NCBI GenBank assembly: GCA_963707145.1
Contig: CAVPOQ010000003.1
Span: 124,001-188,000 of the forward strand
Source: RPQJ01 sp963707145
GTDB taxonomy: Bacteria > Pseudomonadota > Gammaproteobacteria > Steroidobacterales > Steroidobacteraceae
DNA length: 64,000 nt
Direction: 5' to 3'
Under the pieces are notes generated by a model. It did not search any database and had not been told where the DNA came from. It saw only the letters and a list, made by a program, of their open reading frames with translations. Both the position numbers and the translations under genes were made by a program. Each line of letters opens with the position of its first letter. Positions within the stretch are counted from its first letter, which is position 1. Below, in pieces: positions 34,244 to 41,978 of this stretch.

Positions 34244-34873
34244 ATGTTGCCCGACGGGGCCCGGCTCGAGGGTCGAGCAATCAATGTGTGGCGAGGCGAC
34301 CGGCACATCCTTCGGGACGTGTCGTTCTCGCTGCGTGAGGGCGAATTCCTCAAGCTCACCGGTCCCAATGGCGTCGGCAAGACGACGCTGATCCGGGTCG
34401 TCTGTGGCCTGTTGCCGGCCGAGAGTGGCGGGGTCGAATGGCGCGGCAAGCCCGTCGACAGCTCGAACGACGAGTACCACGCCGAGATGACCTACCTCGG
34501 CCACCTCAACTCCCTGAAGTCCGACCTCACCGCCCGGGAAAACCTCAGGTTCCTGGCCGGGTTGCGCGAGGCGCTCACCGACGCCGACATCGACGCGGCG
34601 CTCGATCGGGTCGGCGTCCTCTCGCGAGGTGATCTCGCCGCGCGTTCGCTCTCGGCCGGCCAGAGGCGGCGCCTGGCGCTGGCGCGGCTGCTGCTGTCCG
34701 GGGCCGTGCTCTGGATCCTGGACGAGCCGGTGACGAACCTCGACGTGGCGGGTGTCGGCCTGGTCGAGGACCTGGTGCGGGAGCACGTCGGGCGTGGCGG
34801 GCTCGCGCTCGCAGCCGCCCACCAGCGGCTGCTGGACGACGAGCCGTTCCTGCGGCGGCTGGAACTCAGCTGA
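34244..34873 (+). CDS. ccmA: Heme exporter ATP-binding protein CcmA
   Basis: ATPase of the CcmABCD complex, which releases holo-CcmE in System I cytochrome c maturation. 209 residues from ATG 34244, with GGAGG four bases upstream. Walker A is GPNGVGKTT, the ABC signature is LSAGQRRRLALARLLL, and Walker B is LWILDEPVTNLD. First gene of the nine-gene ccm operon; its stop overlaps ccmB by one base. The 90 bases upstream hold only a weak -10-like TAGACT at 34166. Confidence 0.94.
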   Translation: MLPDGARLEGRAINVWRGDRHILRDVSFSLREGEFLKLTGPNGVGKTTLIRVVCGLLPAESGGVEWRGKPVDSSNDEYHAEMTYLGHLNSLKSDLTARENLRFLAGLREALTDADIDAALDRVGVLSRGDLAARSLSAGQRRRLALARLLLSGAVLWILDEPVTNLDVAGVGLVEDLVREHVGRGGLALAAAHQRLLDDEPFLRRLELS

Positions 34874-35559
34874 TGCGTCGCGCCGCCACCTCCGCCGCCG
34901 CCAACCTCGTCTTCCGCCGCGACCTGACCCTGGCCTGGCGCCGCTGGGACGAGGTCGCCCAGCCGCTCATTTTCTACGTCGTCGTGACCACGCTGTTTCC
35001 GCTCGCCACGACGCCGGATCTCGCGCAACTGCGCGTGATCTCGGGCGGGGTGGTCTGGGTGGCGGCGCTGCTCGCATCGCTGCTGGCGCTGGAATCTTTG
35101 TTCCGATCGGATGTCGAAGACGGCACCATGGAACAATGGGTGCTCTCCGGGCAGCCGCTCGGCTGGCTGCTGCTGGCCAAGGTCGCCTCGCACTGGGTGC
35201 TGACCGGGCTGCCGCTGGTGATCATGGCGCCGGTCGTGGGCACGGCGCTCGGCCTGCCGTTCGACGCCTGGGGTGCACTCGTCGCCTCGCTGCTGCTCGG
35301 CACCGCCACCCTGAGCGTGCTCGGCGGGATCGGCGCGGCCCTCACCGTGGGCGTCCGCCGCGGCAGCGTGCTGCTGTCGCTGCTGGTGCTGCCGCTGGCG
35401 ATGCCGCTGCTGATCTTCGGCTCCCGGGCCGTCGGCATGGCCATGGACGGCGACTCGCCGGCCGGGCCGCTGCAACTGCTCGCCGCGATCTTCTTCCTCA
35501 CGCTGAGCCTGGGCCCGCTCGCCATGTCGGCGGCGATCCGCATCAGCGTCGAGACCTGA
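34873..35559 (+). CDS. ccmB: Heme exporter membrane protein CcmB
   Basis: 228-residue inner-membrane permease with six hydrophobic segments, beginning with FRRDLTLAWRRWDEVAQPLI and including the conserved LFRSDVEDGTMEQWVLS loop. It pairs with CcmA. The ATG at 34873 overlaps the ccmA stop (TGATG), implying coupled translation. Length and gene order match the family. Confidence 0.95.
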   Translation: MRRAATSAAANLVFRRDLTLAWRRWDEVAQPLIFYVVVTTLFPLATTPDLAQLRVISGGVVWVAALLASLLALESLFRSDVEDGTMEQWVLSGQPLGWLLLAKVASHWVLTGLPLVIMAPVVGTALGLPFDAWGALVASLLLGTATLSVLGGIGAALTVGVRRGSVLLSLLVLPLAMPLLIFGSRAVGMAMDGDSPAGPLQLLAAIFFLTLSLGPLAMSAAIRISVET

Positions 35560-35593
35560 TCCGCACTTCAGGACGAAACAGGCAAGACAATCC

Positions 35594-36322
35594 ATGTGGC
35601 TCTGGTTCCATAAACTCGCCTCACCGCCGCACGCCTACCGGCTGCTCGGAAAGATGGCCCCCTGGTTCGGCTGGCCCGCGCTCGCGATGATCCTGCTCGC
35701 GACCTGGTGGGGGCTGGCGCGCGCGCCGGCCGACTACCAGCAGGGCGATGCGTTCCGGATCCTCTACGTCCATGCCCCGAGCGCATGGATGTCCATGTTC
35801 ATCTACGTGGCGATGGCGGTCGCGGCGGCCGTGGGCCTGATCTGGCGCATCAAGCTTGCGCACGCGGCGGCGGCCGCCTGCGCGCCCATCGGCGCCTCCT
35901 TTACGTTCCTCGCGCTGGCGACGGGCTCCATCTGGGGCAAGCCGATGTGGGGCACGTGGTGGGTGTGGGACGCGCGGCTCACCTCGGAGCTGATCCTGCT
36001 GTTCCTCTACCTTGGCTACATGGCGCTGCGCTCGTCGTTCGACGATCCGCAGCGGGCGGACCGGGCGAGCGCCGTGCTCGCGATCGTGGGCGTGATCAAC
36101 GTGCCGATCATCCACTACTCGGTCGAGTGGTGGACCACGCTGCACCAGCCGGCGAGTGTGACCAAGCTCGACAAGCCGGCGATTGCGCTCGAAATGCTCT
36201 ATCCGTTGTTCATCATGATCATCGGCTTCCAGCTGTACTTCGGCTGGGCGATCTCGCGGCGTCTGCGCGGCGAGATCCTGCGCCGGGAACGTAACGCGAA
36301 GTGGCTGCAGGAGGGCGCCTGA
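35594..36322 (+). CDS. ccmC: Heme transport protein CcmC
   Basis: 242 residues, six membrane helices. The periplasmic tryptophan-rich WWD motif (MWGTWWVWDARLTSELIL) presents heme to CcmE, flanked by the conserved His residues (YVHAPSAWMSMFIY and IIHYSVEWWTTLHQP). It follows ccmB by 34 bases and ends 2 bases before ccmD. Confidence 0.96.
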   Translation: MWLWFHKLASPPHAYRLLGKMAPWFGWPALAMILLATWWGLARAPADYQQGDAFRILYVHAPSAWMSMFIYVAMAVAAAVGLIWRIKLAHAAAAACAPIGASFTFLALATGSIWGKPMWGTWWVWDARLTSELILLFLYLGYMALRSSFDDPQRADRASAVLAIVGVINVPIIHYSVEWWTTLHQPASVTKLDKPAIALEMLYPLFIMIIGFQLYFGWAISRRLRGEILRRERNAKWLQEGA

Positions 36323-36324
36323 CC

Positions 36325-36483
36325 ATGGACCTGCAGGAGTTCTTGCGGATGGGCGGCTACGCGGGCTACGTGTGGACCGCCTACGGCCTGACAGCCCTGG
36401 TGCTGCTGCTCAACTGGATCGCTGCCCGCCGCAGTGAGGCGCGGGAGCAGGAAAGCGCGCGACGCCGCTCGCGGGCGGACTGA
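36325..36483 (+). CDS. ccmD: Heme exporter protein CcmD
   Basis: 52-residue single-pass protein that stabilises CcmABC with CcmE. The membrane helix AYGLTALVLLLNWI is followed by a highly charged cytoplasmic tail (ARRSEAREQESARRRSRAD), the usual CcmD layout. The internal ATG at 36325 is used; it lies 2 bases after the ccmC stop. Confidence 0.92.
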   Translation: MDLQEFLRMGGYAGYVWTAYGLTALVLLLNWIAARRSEAREQESARRRSRAD

Positions 36484-36503
36484 CGTTATTAAGGAGACGC
36501 CTG

Positions 36504-36959
36504 ATGACACCCAGACAGAAACGCATGGCCACCGTCGCGGCGATACTCGCAGGCGTCGGCATCGCGACCGCTTTCGCGCTGCAGGCCTTCAACCAGAACA
36601 TGCTGTACTACTACAGCCCGACGCAGATCCATGCGGGCGAGGCCCCCGATGCCCGCAGCATCCGCGTCGGCGGGCTGGTGGAGAACGGCAGCCTGAAGCG
36701 CGACCCGGGCAGCCTCGAGGTGCGCTTCACGCTCACGGATTTCTCGAACACGGTGGGCGTGAGCTACACCGGCGTGCTGCCGGACCTGTTCCGCGAGGGA
36801 CAAGGCGTCATCGCACGCGGCCGCCTGGACGAGCAGGGCATGTTCGTCGCCGAGGAAGTGCTCGCCAAGCACGACGAGAACTACATGCCGCCGGAGGTCA
36901 AAGACAGCCTCAAGCAGCACGACAACGCTGCCCAGGCGATGAACCAGGGCAGCACCTGA
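36504..36959 (+). CDS. ccmE: Periplasmic heme chaperone CcmE
   Basis: 151 residues with an N-terminal membrane anchor (RMATVAAILAGVGIATAFAL) and an OB-fold. The heme-binding signature LAKHDENYMPPEV with covalent-binding His and stacking Tyr is intact. AAGGAGACGCCTG precedes the start. It carries heme from CcmC to CcmF. Confidence 0.97.
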   Translation: MTPRQKRMATVAAILAGVGIATAFALQAFNQNMLYYYSPTQIHAGEAPDARSIRVGGLVENGSLKRDPGSLEVRFTLTDFSNTVGVSYTGVLPDLFREGQGVIARGRLDEQGMFVAEEVLAKHDENYMPPEVKDSLKQHDNAAQAMNQGST

Positions 36960-36987
36960 CGGCTGCCCGCGGGCAGGGGAGGATCGA

Positions 36988-38946
36988 ATGGTCATTGAAC
37001 TAGGGCTCTTCGCGCTGATCATCGCCGTGCTGCTCGCCGGGGCGCAGGCGTGGTTCGGCCTCGTCGGCGCACATTTCGGCAACCGCCGCTGGATGGCGGC
37101 GACCCGCACCGCGGTTGTCGGGCAGTGGGTGTTCGTGCTGCTGTCGTTCCTGGTGCTGGCGTGGGCGTTCTACAAGAACGACTTCTCGGTGCTGTATGTC
37201 GCGAGCAACTCGAACTCCGAGCTGCCGACGTTCTACCGCATCGCCGCCGTGTGGGGCGCGCATGAGGGCTCCCTGCTGCTGTGGGCGCTGGCGCTTTCCA
37301 CCTGGTCGGTCGCCGTCGGCGTCCTGAGCCGTGACCTGCCGGAGACCTTCGCCGCGCGTGTGCTCGGCGTGCTCGGCGTGGTGGCCATCGGCTTCCAGCT
37401 CTTCATCCTGCTCACTTCGAGCCCGTTCGAGCGGCTGGTGCCGGCGGCACTCGACGGCCGCGACCTGAACCCGCTGCTGCAGGACCCGGCGCTCGCCATC
37501 CACCCGCCGATGCTCTACATCGGCTACGTCGGCTTCTCGGTCGCCTTCGCCTTCGCCGTGGCCGCGCTGCTCGAGGGCAAGCTCGAGGAGAAATGGGCCC
37601 GGTGGGTCCGGCCGTGGACCACGCTCGCGTGGATGTTCCTCACGGTCGGCATCGCGCTCGGCAGCTGGTGGGCCTACTACGAGCTCGGCTGGGGTGGCTG
37701 GTGGTTCTGGGACCCGGTCGAGAATGCCTCGTTCATGCCTTGGCTGGTCGGCACCGCGTTGATCCACTCCCTTGCCGTGACGGAGAAGCGCGGGCTTTTC
37801 AAGGGCTGGACCCTGCTGCTCGCCATCACGGCGTTCTCGCTCAGCCTGCTCGGCACGTTCCTGGTCCGCTCCGGAGTGCTGGTGTCCGTGCATGCCTTCG
37901 CGAGCGACCCGAGCCGCGGCCTGTTCATCCTCGCCTTCCTCGGAGTCTGCGTCGTCGGTTCGCTGGCGCTGTTCGCGTGGCGTGGCCCGGCGCTGCGCAC
38001 GCGGGGCGGCTTCGAGACCGTGTCGCGGGAGTCGTTCCTGCTCGCGAACAATGGCCTGCTGCTGATCGCCGCCGCACTGATCCTGATCGGAACGCTCTAC
38101 CCGCTGTTCCTCGACGCGATGAACATGGGCAAGATCTCGGTCGGCCCGCCGTACTTCAACACGGTGTTCCTGATCCCGACGGTCCCGCTGCTGTTCCTGA
38201 TGGCGGTCGGCATGCACGCGGCCTGGAAGAAGGGCAAGCTCGGCGACCTCAAGCGGCCGCTCGCGATCCTGTTCCTCGTCTCGTTGGCGCTCGGGCTGAT
38301 CATTCCGCCGGTGGCTTACGGCGCCTTCCACCTCTCCGCAGTGATCGGCCTCACCGCGGGCATCTGGGTGATCCTCTCGGCGCTCTACGAGCCGTGGCAG
38401 CGCGTGCGCAACCACCAGTCACTGTCGCGAGGCGTGGTCGGCATGACGATCGCGCACATTGGCGTGGGCGTGTTCGCGATCGGCGTGACGGTCACGCAGA
38501 CCTACCGCGTCGAGAAGGACATCGCGCTCAAGGCCGGCCAGACGGCGGTGCTGCAGGGCTACACCTTCGAGTTCAGGAGCACGCGCCCGGTTGAAGGACC
38601 GAACTTCGACGCGATCGAGTCGGAGATCGTGATCACGCGCGACGGCCGCCCGGTCACGACGCTTCATCCGCAGAAGCGCACCTACCGCGTCCAGACCATG
38701 CCGATGACGGAGTCGGGCATTCACGTCAACTGGAACCGCGATCTGTTCGTCGCGATGGGCGACGATCTCGGAGCCGGCGCCTGGAGCATGCGGCTGCAGT
38801 ACAAGCCGATGGTCCGCTACATCTGGCTCGGCGCGCTCATCATGGCCGTCGGCGGCCTGCTCGCCATCACGGACCGCCGCTACCGCCGGCGCCGCTCGAC
38901 GGCCGACGAGGCAGTCGCCGTCAAGGGTACTGCGACGGCGCGCTGA
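36988..38946 (+). CDS. ccmF: Cytochrome c heme lyase subunit CcmF
   Basis: 652-residue multi-pass protein that reduces and attaches heme to apocytochrome c together with CcmH. It shows WGAHEGSLLLWALALS, the WWD heme-handling motif (GWGGWWFWDPVENASFMPW) and the periplasmic domain near the C-terminus. Length equals that of typical CcmF. It follows ccmE by 28 bases. Confidence 0.97.
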   Translation: MVIELGLFALIIAVLLAGAQAWFGLVGAHFGNRRWMAATRTAVVGQWVFVLLSFLVLAWAFYKNDFSVLYVASNSNSELPTFYRIAAVWGAHEGSLLLWALALSTWSVAVGVLSRDLPETFAARVLGVLGVVAIGFQLFILLTSSPFERLVPAALDGRDLNPLLQDPALAIHPPMLYIGYVGFSVAFAFAVAALLEGKLEEKWARWVRPWTTLAWMFLTVGIALGSWWAYYELGWGGWWFWDPVENASFMPWLVGTALIHSLAVTEKRGLFKGWTLLLAITAFSLSLLGTFLVRSGVLVSVHAFASDPSRGLFILAFLGVCVVGSLALFAWRGPALRTRGGFETVSRESFLLANNGLLLIAAALILIGTLYPLFLDAMNMGKISVGPPYFNTVFLIPTVPLLFLMAVGMHAAWKKGKLGDLKRPLAILFLVSLALGLIIPPVAYGAFHLSAVIGLTAGIWVILSALYEPWQRVRNHQSLSRGVVGMTIAHIGVGVFAIGVTVTQTYRVEKDIALKAGQTAVLQGYTFEFRSTRPVEGPNFDAIESEIVITRDGRPVTTLHPQKRTYRVQTMPMTESGIHVNWNRDLFVAMGDDLGAGAWSMRLQYKPMVRYIWLGALIMAVGGLLAITDRRYRRRRSTADEAVAVKGTATAR

Positions 38947-38960
38947 CGGAGTCGACCGAG

Positions 38961-39503
38961 ATGCTCAAGTACATCCTTCCACTGGTGCTGGCGCTGCTGC
39001 TCGGCGCGTTCCTGTTCGTCGGCATGTACCGCGACCCGCGCTACGTGCCCTCGCCGCTGATCGGCAAGCCGGCGCCGGAGTTCTCGCTGCCGAGCCTGCA
39101 GGACGCGACCTATCCGGTCTCCTCACGCGAGCTGATCGGCCAGCCGTGGGTGCTGAACGTCTGGGGGACGTGGTGCGGCGGCTGCCGGGAGGAACACGAC
39201 ACGCTGCTCGCCATCGCACGGCAGAAAGCGGTGCCGATCGTCGGGCTCAACTGGAAGGACGACAACGCGGCGGCCCAGCAGTGGCTGCAGCAGCTCGGCA
39301 ATCCCTACGCGGTGGTTGCCGAGGACCGGGAGGGCCGCACCGCCATCGACTGGGGCGTCTACGGCGCCCCGGAGACTTTCCTGATCGGGCCGGACGGTGT
39401 GGTCCTCTACAAGCACATCGCGCCGATGACCATGGAGGTCTGGAACACCGAGTTCATGCCGCGCATCGAAGCGGCGCGTTCCGCAGCGGGGTCGAAATCG
39501 TGA
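38961..39503 (+). CDS. ccmG: Thiol:disulfide interchange protein CcmG/DsbE
   Basis: 180-residue membrane-anchored thioredoxin-fold protein that reduces apocytochrome CXXCH motifs or CcmH. An N-terminal anchor (YILPLVLALLLGAFLFVGMY) is followed by the active site NVWGTWCGGCREEH. The CGGC dipeptide differs from the CPTC of E. coli DsbE; Gly at that place could lower the redox potential, which is inference. The cis-Pro loop appears as YGAPETFLI. The stop overlaps ccmH by 4 bases. Confidence 0.95.
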   Translation: MLKYILPLVLALLLGAFLFVGMYRDPRYVPSPLIGKPAPEFSLPSLQDATYPVSSRELIGQPWVLNVWGTWCGGCREEHDTLLAIARQKAVPIVGLNWKDDNAAAQQWLQQLGNPYAVVAEDREGRTAIDWGVYGAPETFLIGPDGVVLYKHIAPMTMEVWNTEFMPRIEAARSAAGSKS

Positions 39504-39943
39504 TCAGTCGCTTCCTTCGGGCCGGGCTCCTCGCGGGGCTGCTCGCCATCGGCGTCCAGGCGCTCGCGATCGACACCGAGGCGGCCTTCGACGACCCGGT
39601 GCTGCAGCACCGCTACGAATCCATCAACCGCGAGCTGCGCTGCCTCGTCTGCCAGAACCAGACCATCGCCGACTCCAACGCGACGCTCGCGCAGGACCTG
39701 CGGCGCGAGGTGCGCGAGATGATCGCCGCCGGCAAGACCGACGCCGAGATCCGCGAGTTCATGATCGAGCGCTATGGCGACTTCGTGCTGTACCGCCCGC
39801 GCATGACGGCGCAGAACTTCCTGCTCTGGGCGGCCCCGGCGCTGCTGCTGCTGGTCGCCGCGGTGGTGCTGGTGCGCGTGATCCGTCGCCGCGCCCAGGA
39901 GTCCGAGATCGAACCCGACGGCCCGGAGGCCGGCAAACCGTGA
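39500..39943 (+). CDS. ccmH: Cytochrome c maturation protein CcmH (short form)
   Basis: 147 residues from GTG 39500 (GTGA overlap with ccmG). Signal peptide, the redox motif LRCLVCQNQTIADSNA, and one C-terminal membrane helix (LLWAAPALLLLVAAVVLVRV). It lacks the TPR part found in the fused E. coli CcmH; that part is the separate CcmI downstream, with a 4-base overlap. Confidence 0.95.
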   Translation: MISRFLRAGLLAGLLAIGVQALAIDTEAAFDDPVLQHRYESINRELRCLVCQNQTIADSNATLAQDLRREVREMIAAGKTDAEIREFMIERYGDFVLYRPRMTAQNFLLWAAPALLLLVAAVVLVRVIRRRAQESEIEPDGPEAGKP

Positions 39944-41070
39944 CTACGTTCCTGATCGTCTGCGCCGTCATGATCGTGGCGGCGCTCGCGCTGCTGCTCG
40001 TGCCCCTGCTGCGCGAGGAGCAGCCCACCGCCCCCGGCGAGAAGCCGGCCACGCGCGCCGTTCCGGCCGCGGTCGCGATGATGGTCGTGCTGCCGCTGGC
40101 GGCGTCGGCATTCTATGGCGCCACGTCGAACTTCCCGTGGGACAACCCGGCGGCGCTCACCTCCGGCGCGGCCGGCCACGCGCAGGGCGGCGGCTCGATC
40201 GACGAGGTCACCGCGGAGCTCGAGGCGCGGCTGGCCGCGAGCCCGGGAGACATGGAAGGATGGCGCATGCTCGGCCGCACCTATCTCGTGTCGGGCCGGA
40301 CGAACGATGCGGTGCGCGCCTACCAGAAGGCGAGCGCGCTGGCGGGCGGCAACGACCCCGAGATCCAGCTCGACCTCGCCGAGGCGCTCGTGCTCACCGA
40401 CGATCCGACGCGACAGGGCCAGGCGCGCGGGATCATCGACGCCGCGCTGGCCGCAGACGGCAACAACCAGAAGGCGCTGTGGTACTCCGGTCTCATCGCG
40501 CAGCGGGGCAACGATCCGGACACCGCCAAGGTGCGCTGGAGCAAGCTGCTCGAGACGAACCCACCTCCGGAGATCCGCCAGATCCTGGTCGCGCAGCTGG
40601 CGGAACTCGGCGTGACCGTGCCGCCGGAGGCGGGTGCCGCGGCCCCTGCCGCCATGGGTGGCAATGCGGGCGGCGCGATGGGCGGCGGCATGGGCATGGC
40701 AGGCGAGACGCCTGCCGCGTCGTCCGGCCGCACAATGCGCATTGCGGTCTCGGTGGATCCGGCGCTGGCGGGCAGGCTGAAGCCCGGCGCCGTGGTGTTC
40801 GTGAGCGCGCGCGAAGCCGGAATCCCCGGTCCGCCGCTCGCGGCCGTGCGCATCAGCACGGACGAACTGCCGACCACCGTCGTGCTGAGCGACGCGAACG
40901 CCATGGTCGAGGGCCGCAATCTCTCGTCGGTGGACGAGGTGCAGGTGGTGGCGCGCGTCGCGTTCGGCGGCACGGCCGTGACCGCGAGCGGCGACCTCAT
41001 CGGCGAGAGCCGGCATCGCAAGGGCGCGCCCGCGGACCTCGCGGTCGTGATCAACAGGGTCTCGCCGTAG
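39940..41070 (+). CDS. ccmI: Cytochrome c maturation TPR protein CcmI
   Basis: 376-residue apocytochrome c chaperone. Two N-terminal membrane helices, then TPR units (GDMEGWRMLGRTYLVSGRTN and NNQKALWYSGLIAQRGND), a Gly/Ala/Met-rich linker (residues about 228-250), and a C-terminal beta domain (TMRIAVSVDPALAGRLKPGA). The start is GTG 39940. It ends the ccm set; a MaoC-like gene begins 4 bases on. Confidence 0.93.
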   Translation: MTTFLIVCAVMIVAALALLLVPLLREEQPTAPGEKPATRAVPAAVAMMVVLPLAASAFYGATSNFPWDNPAALTSGAAGHAQGGGSIDEVTAELEARLAASPGDMEGWRMLGRTYLVSGRTNDAVRAYQKASALAGGNDPEIQLDLAEALVLTDDPTRQGQARGIIDAALAADGNNQKALWYSGLIAQRGNDPDTAKVRWSKLLETNPPPEIRQILVAQLAELGVTVPPEAGAAAPAAMGGNAGGAMGGGMGMAGETPAASSGRTMRIAVSVDPALAGRLKPGAVVFVSAREAGIPGPPLAAVRISTDELPTTVVLSDANAMVEGRNLSSVDEVQVVARVAFGGTAVTASGDLIGESRHRKGAPADLAVVINRVSP

Positions 41071-41074
41071 GCCC

Positions 41075-41962
41075 GTGAAGGAAGCACGGCACCTCACGCT
41101 CTCGCGTTTCCCGGCGGTCTGGGCGACCTATCCGCGGGTGCTGCTGAACCGACGGCCGCCGATCGAGACGGTCACCGAGCCGCTCGAGTTCATCGCGACG
41201 CTGCGGGGTGTGCGGCTCGACGCGGCCGCGGTGGCCCGGTACGCGGCGATGTGCGGGTTCGGCGCAGGAGAGCCTGTGCCGGTGACGTTTCCCCACGTGC
41301 TCGCGATGCCGCTGCACCTCAAGATCTTCGCGCAGGGCGACTTCCCGCTGCGGCCGATGGGACTGATCCACCTGTCGAACTCGATCCAGAGTCCTGGTGT
41401 GCTGCGGGCCGGCGCCGTGGTGGACATCGTCGTCGCGGCCCGCAACTACCGGCGCACGGACGCGGGCCTCGCGTTCGACATCGACACCGACATTACCGAG
41501 GACGAGGCGGTCCTGTGGCGCGAGACCTGCGTCTTCCTGTCGCGCTGGCCGGTCTCGAACGAACGCCCCGGTGCGAGGCCGCCGCGCCCGCCGAAGGCGC
41601 CCAAGGACAGCGCGGTGCTCGCGGAATTCGACGTCTCGCTGCAGACCGTGTGGGCCTACGCGCGCGCCTCGGCCGACTACAACCCGATCCACCTCAGCGA
41701 TCGAGTGGCCCGCTACTTCGGTCTGCGCGGCGCGATTGCGCACGGCATGTGGTCGCTGGCGCGCAGCCTCGCGCAGGCACCCGTGCCCGGGATTCCCGCC
41801 GGCGCGACGATCGGCACGCAGTTCCTCACGCCCGTGCAGCTGCCGGCACGCGTGGCGATCAAGGAATGGCGGGAGGACGACCAGGTCCGCCGTGCGCTGT
41901 GCGACGTGCGCACGGGACGCGTCCACATGTATGCGTGGTGGCCGGCGCTGGCAGCGAGCTGA
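41075..41962 (+). CDS. MaoC-like acyl-CoA dehydratase
   Basis: 295-residue double hot-dog protein. The C-terminal half carries the hydratase-2 motif (YARASADYNPIHLSDRVARY then GLRGAIAHGMW) with the expected Asp and His. The N-terminal half is a degenerate hot-dog (FPHVLAMPLHLKIFAQGDFP). It probably hydrates an (R)-specific enoyl-CoA; the substrate is unknown. GTG 41075 lies 4 bases after ccmI, so it is likely cotranscribed with the ccm operon although no functional link is evident. It converges on the MFS gene with a 16-base gap. Confidence 0.8.
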   Translation: MKEARHLTLSRFPAVWATYPRVLLNRRPPIETVTEPLEFIATLRGVRLDAAAVARYAAMCGFGAGEPVPVTFPHVLAMPLHLKIFAQGDFPLRPMGLIHLSNSIQSPGVLRAGAVVDIVVAARNYRRTDAGLAFDIDTDITEDEAVLWRETCVFLSRWPVSNERPGARPPRPPKAPKDSAVLAEFDVSLQTVWAYARASADYNPIHLSDRVARYFGLRGAIAHGMWSLARSLAQAPVPGIPAGATIGTQFLTPVQLPARVAIKEWREDDQVRRALCDVRTGRVHMYAWWPALAAS

Positions 41963-41978
41963 CGCCAGCGGCAGCGAG

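Noticed and set aside
37000..38415. A 471-codon minus-strand frame opposite ccmF
   Set aside because: Composition is His/Arg/Gln/Glu-rich shadow sequence; ccmF fills the locus.
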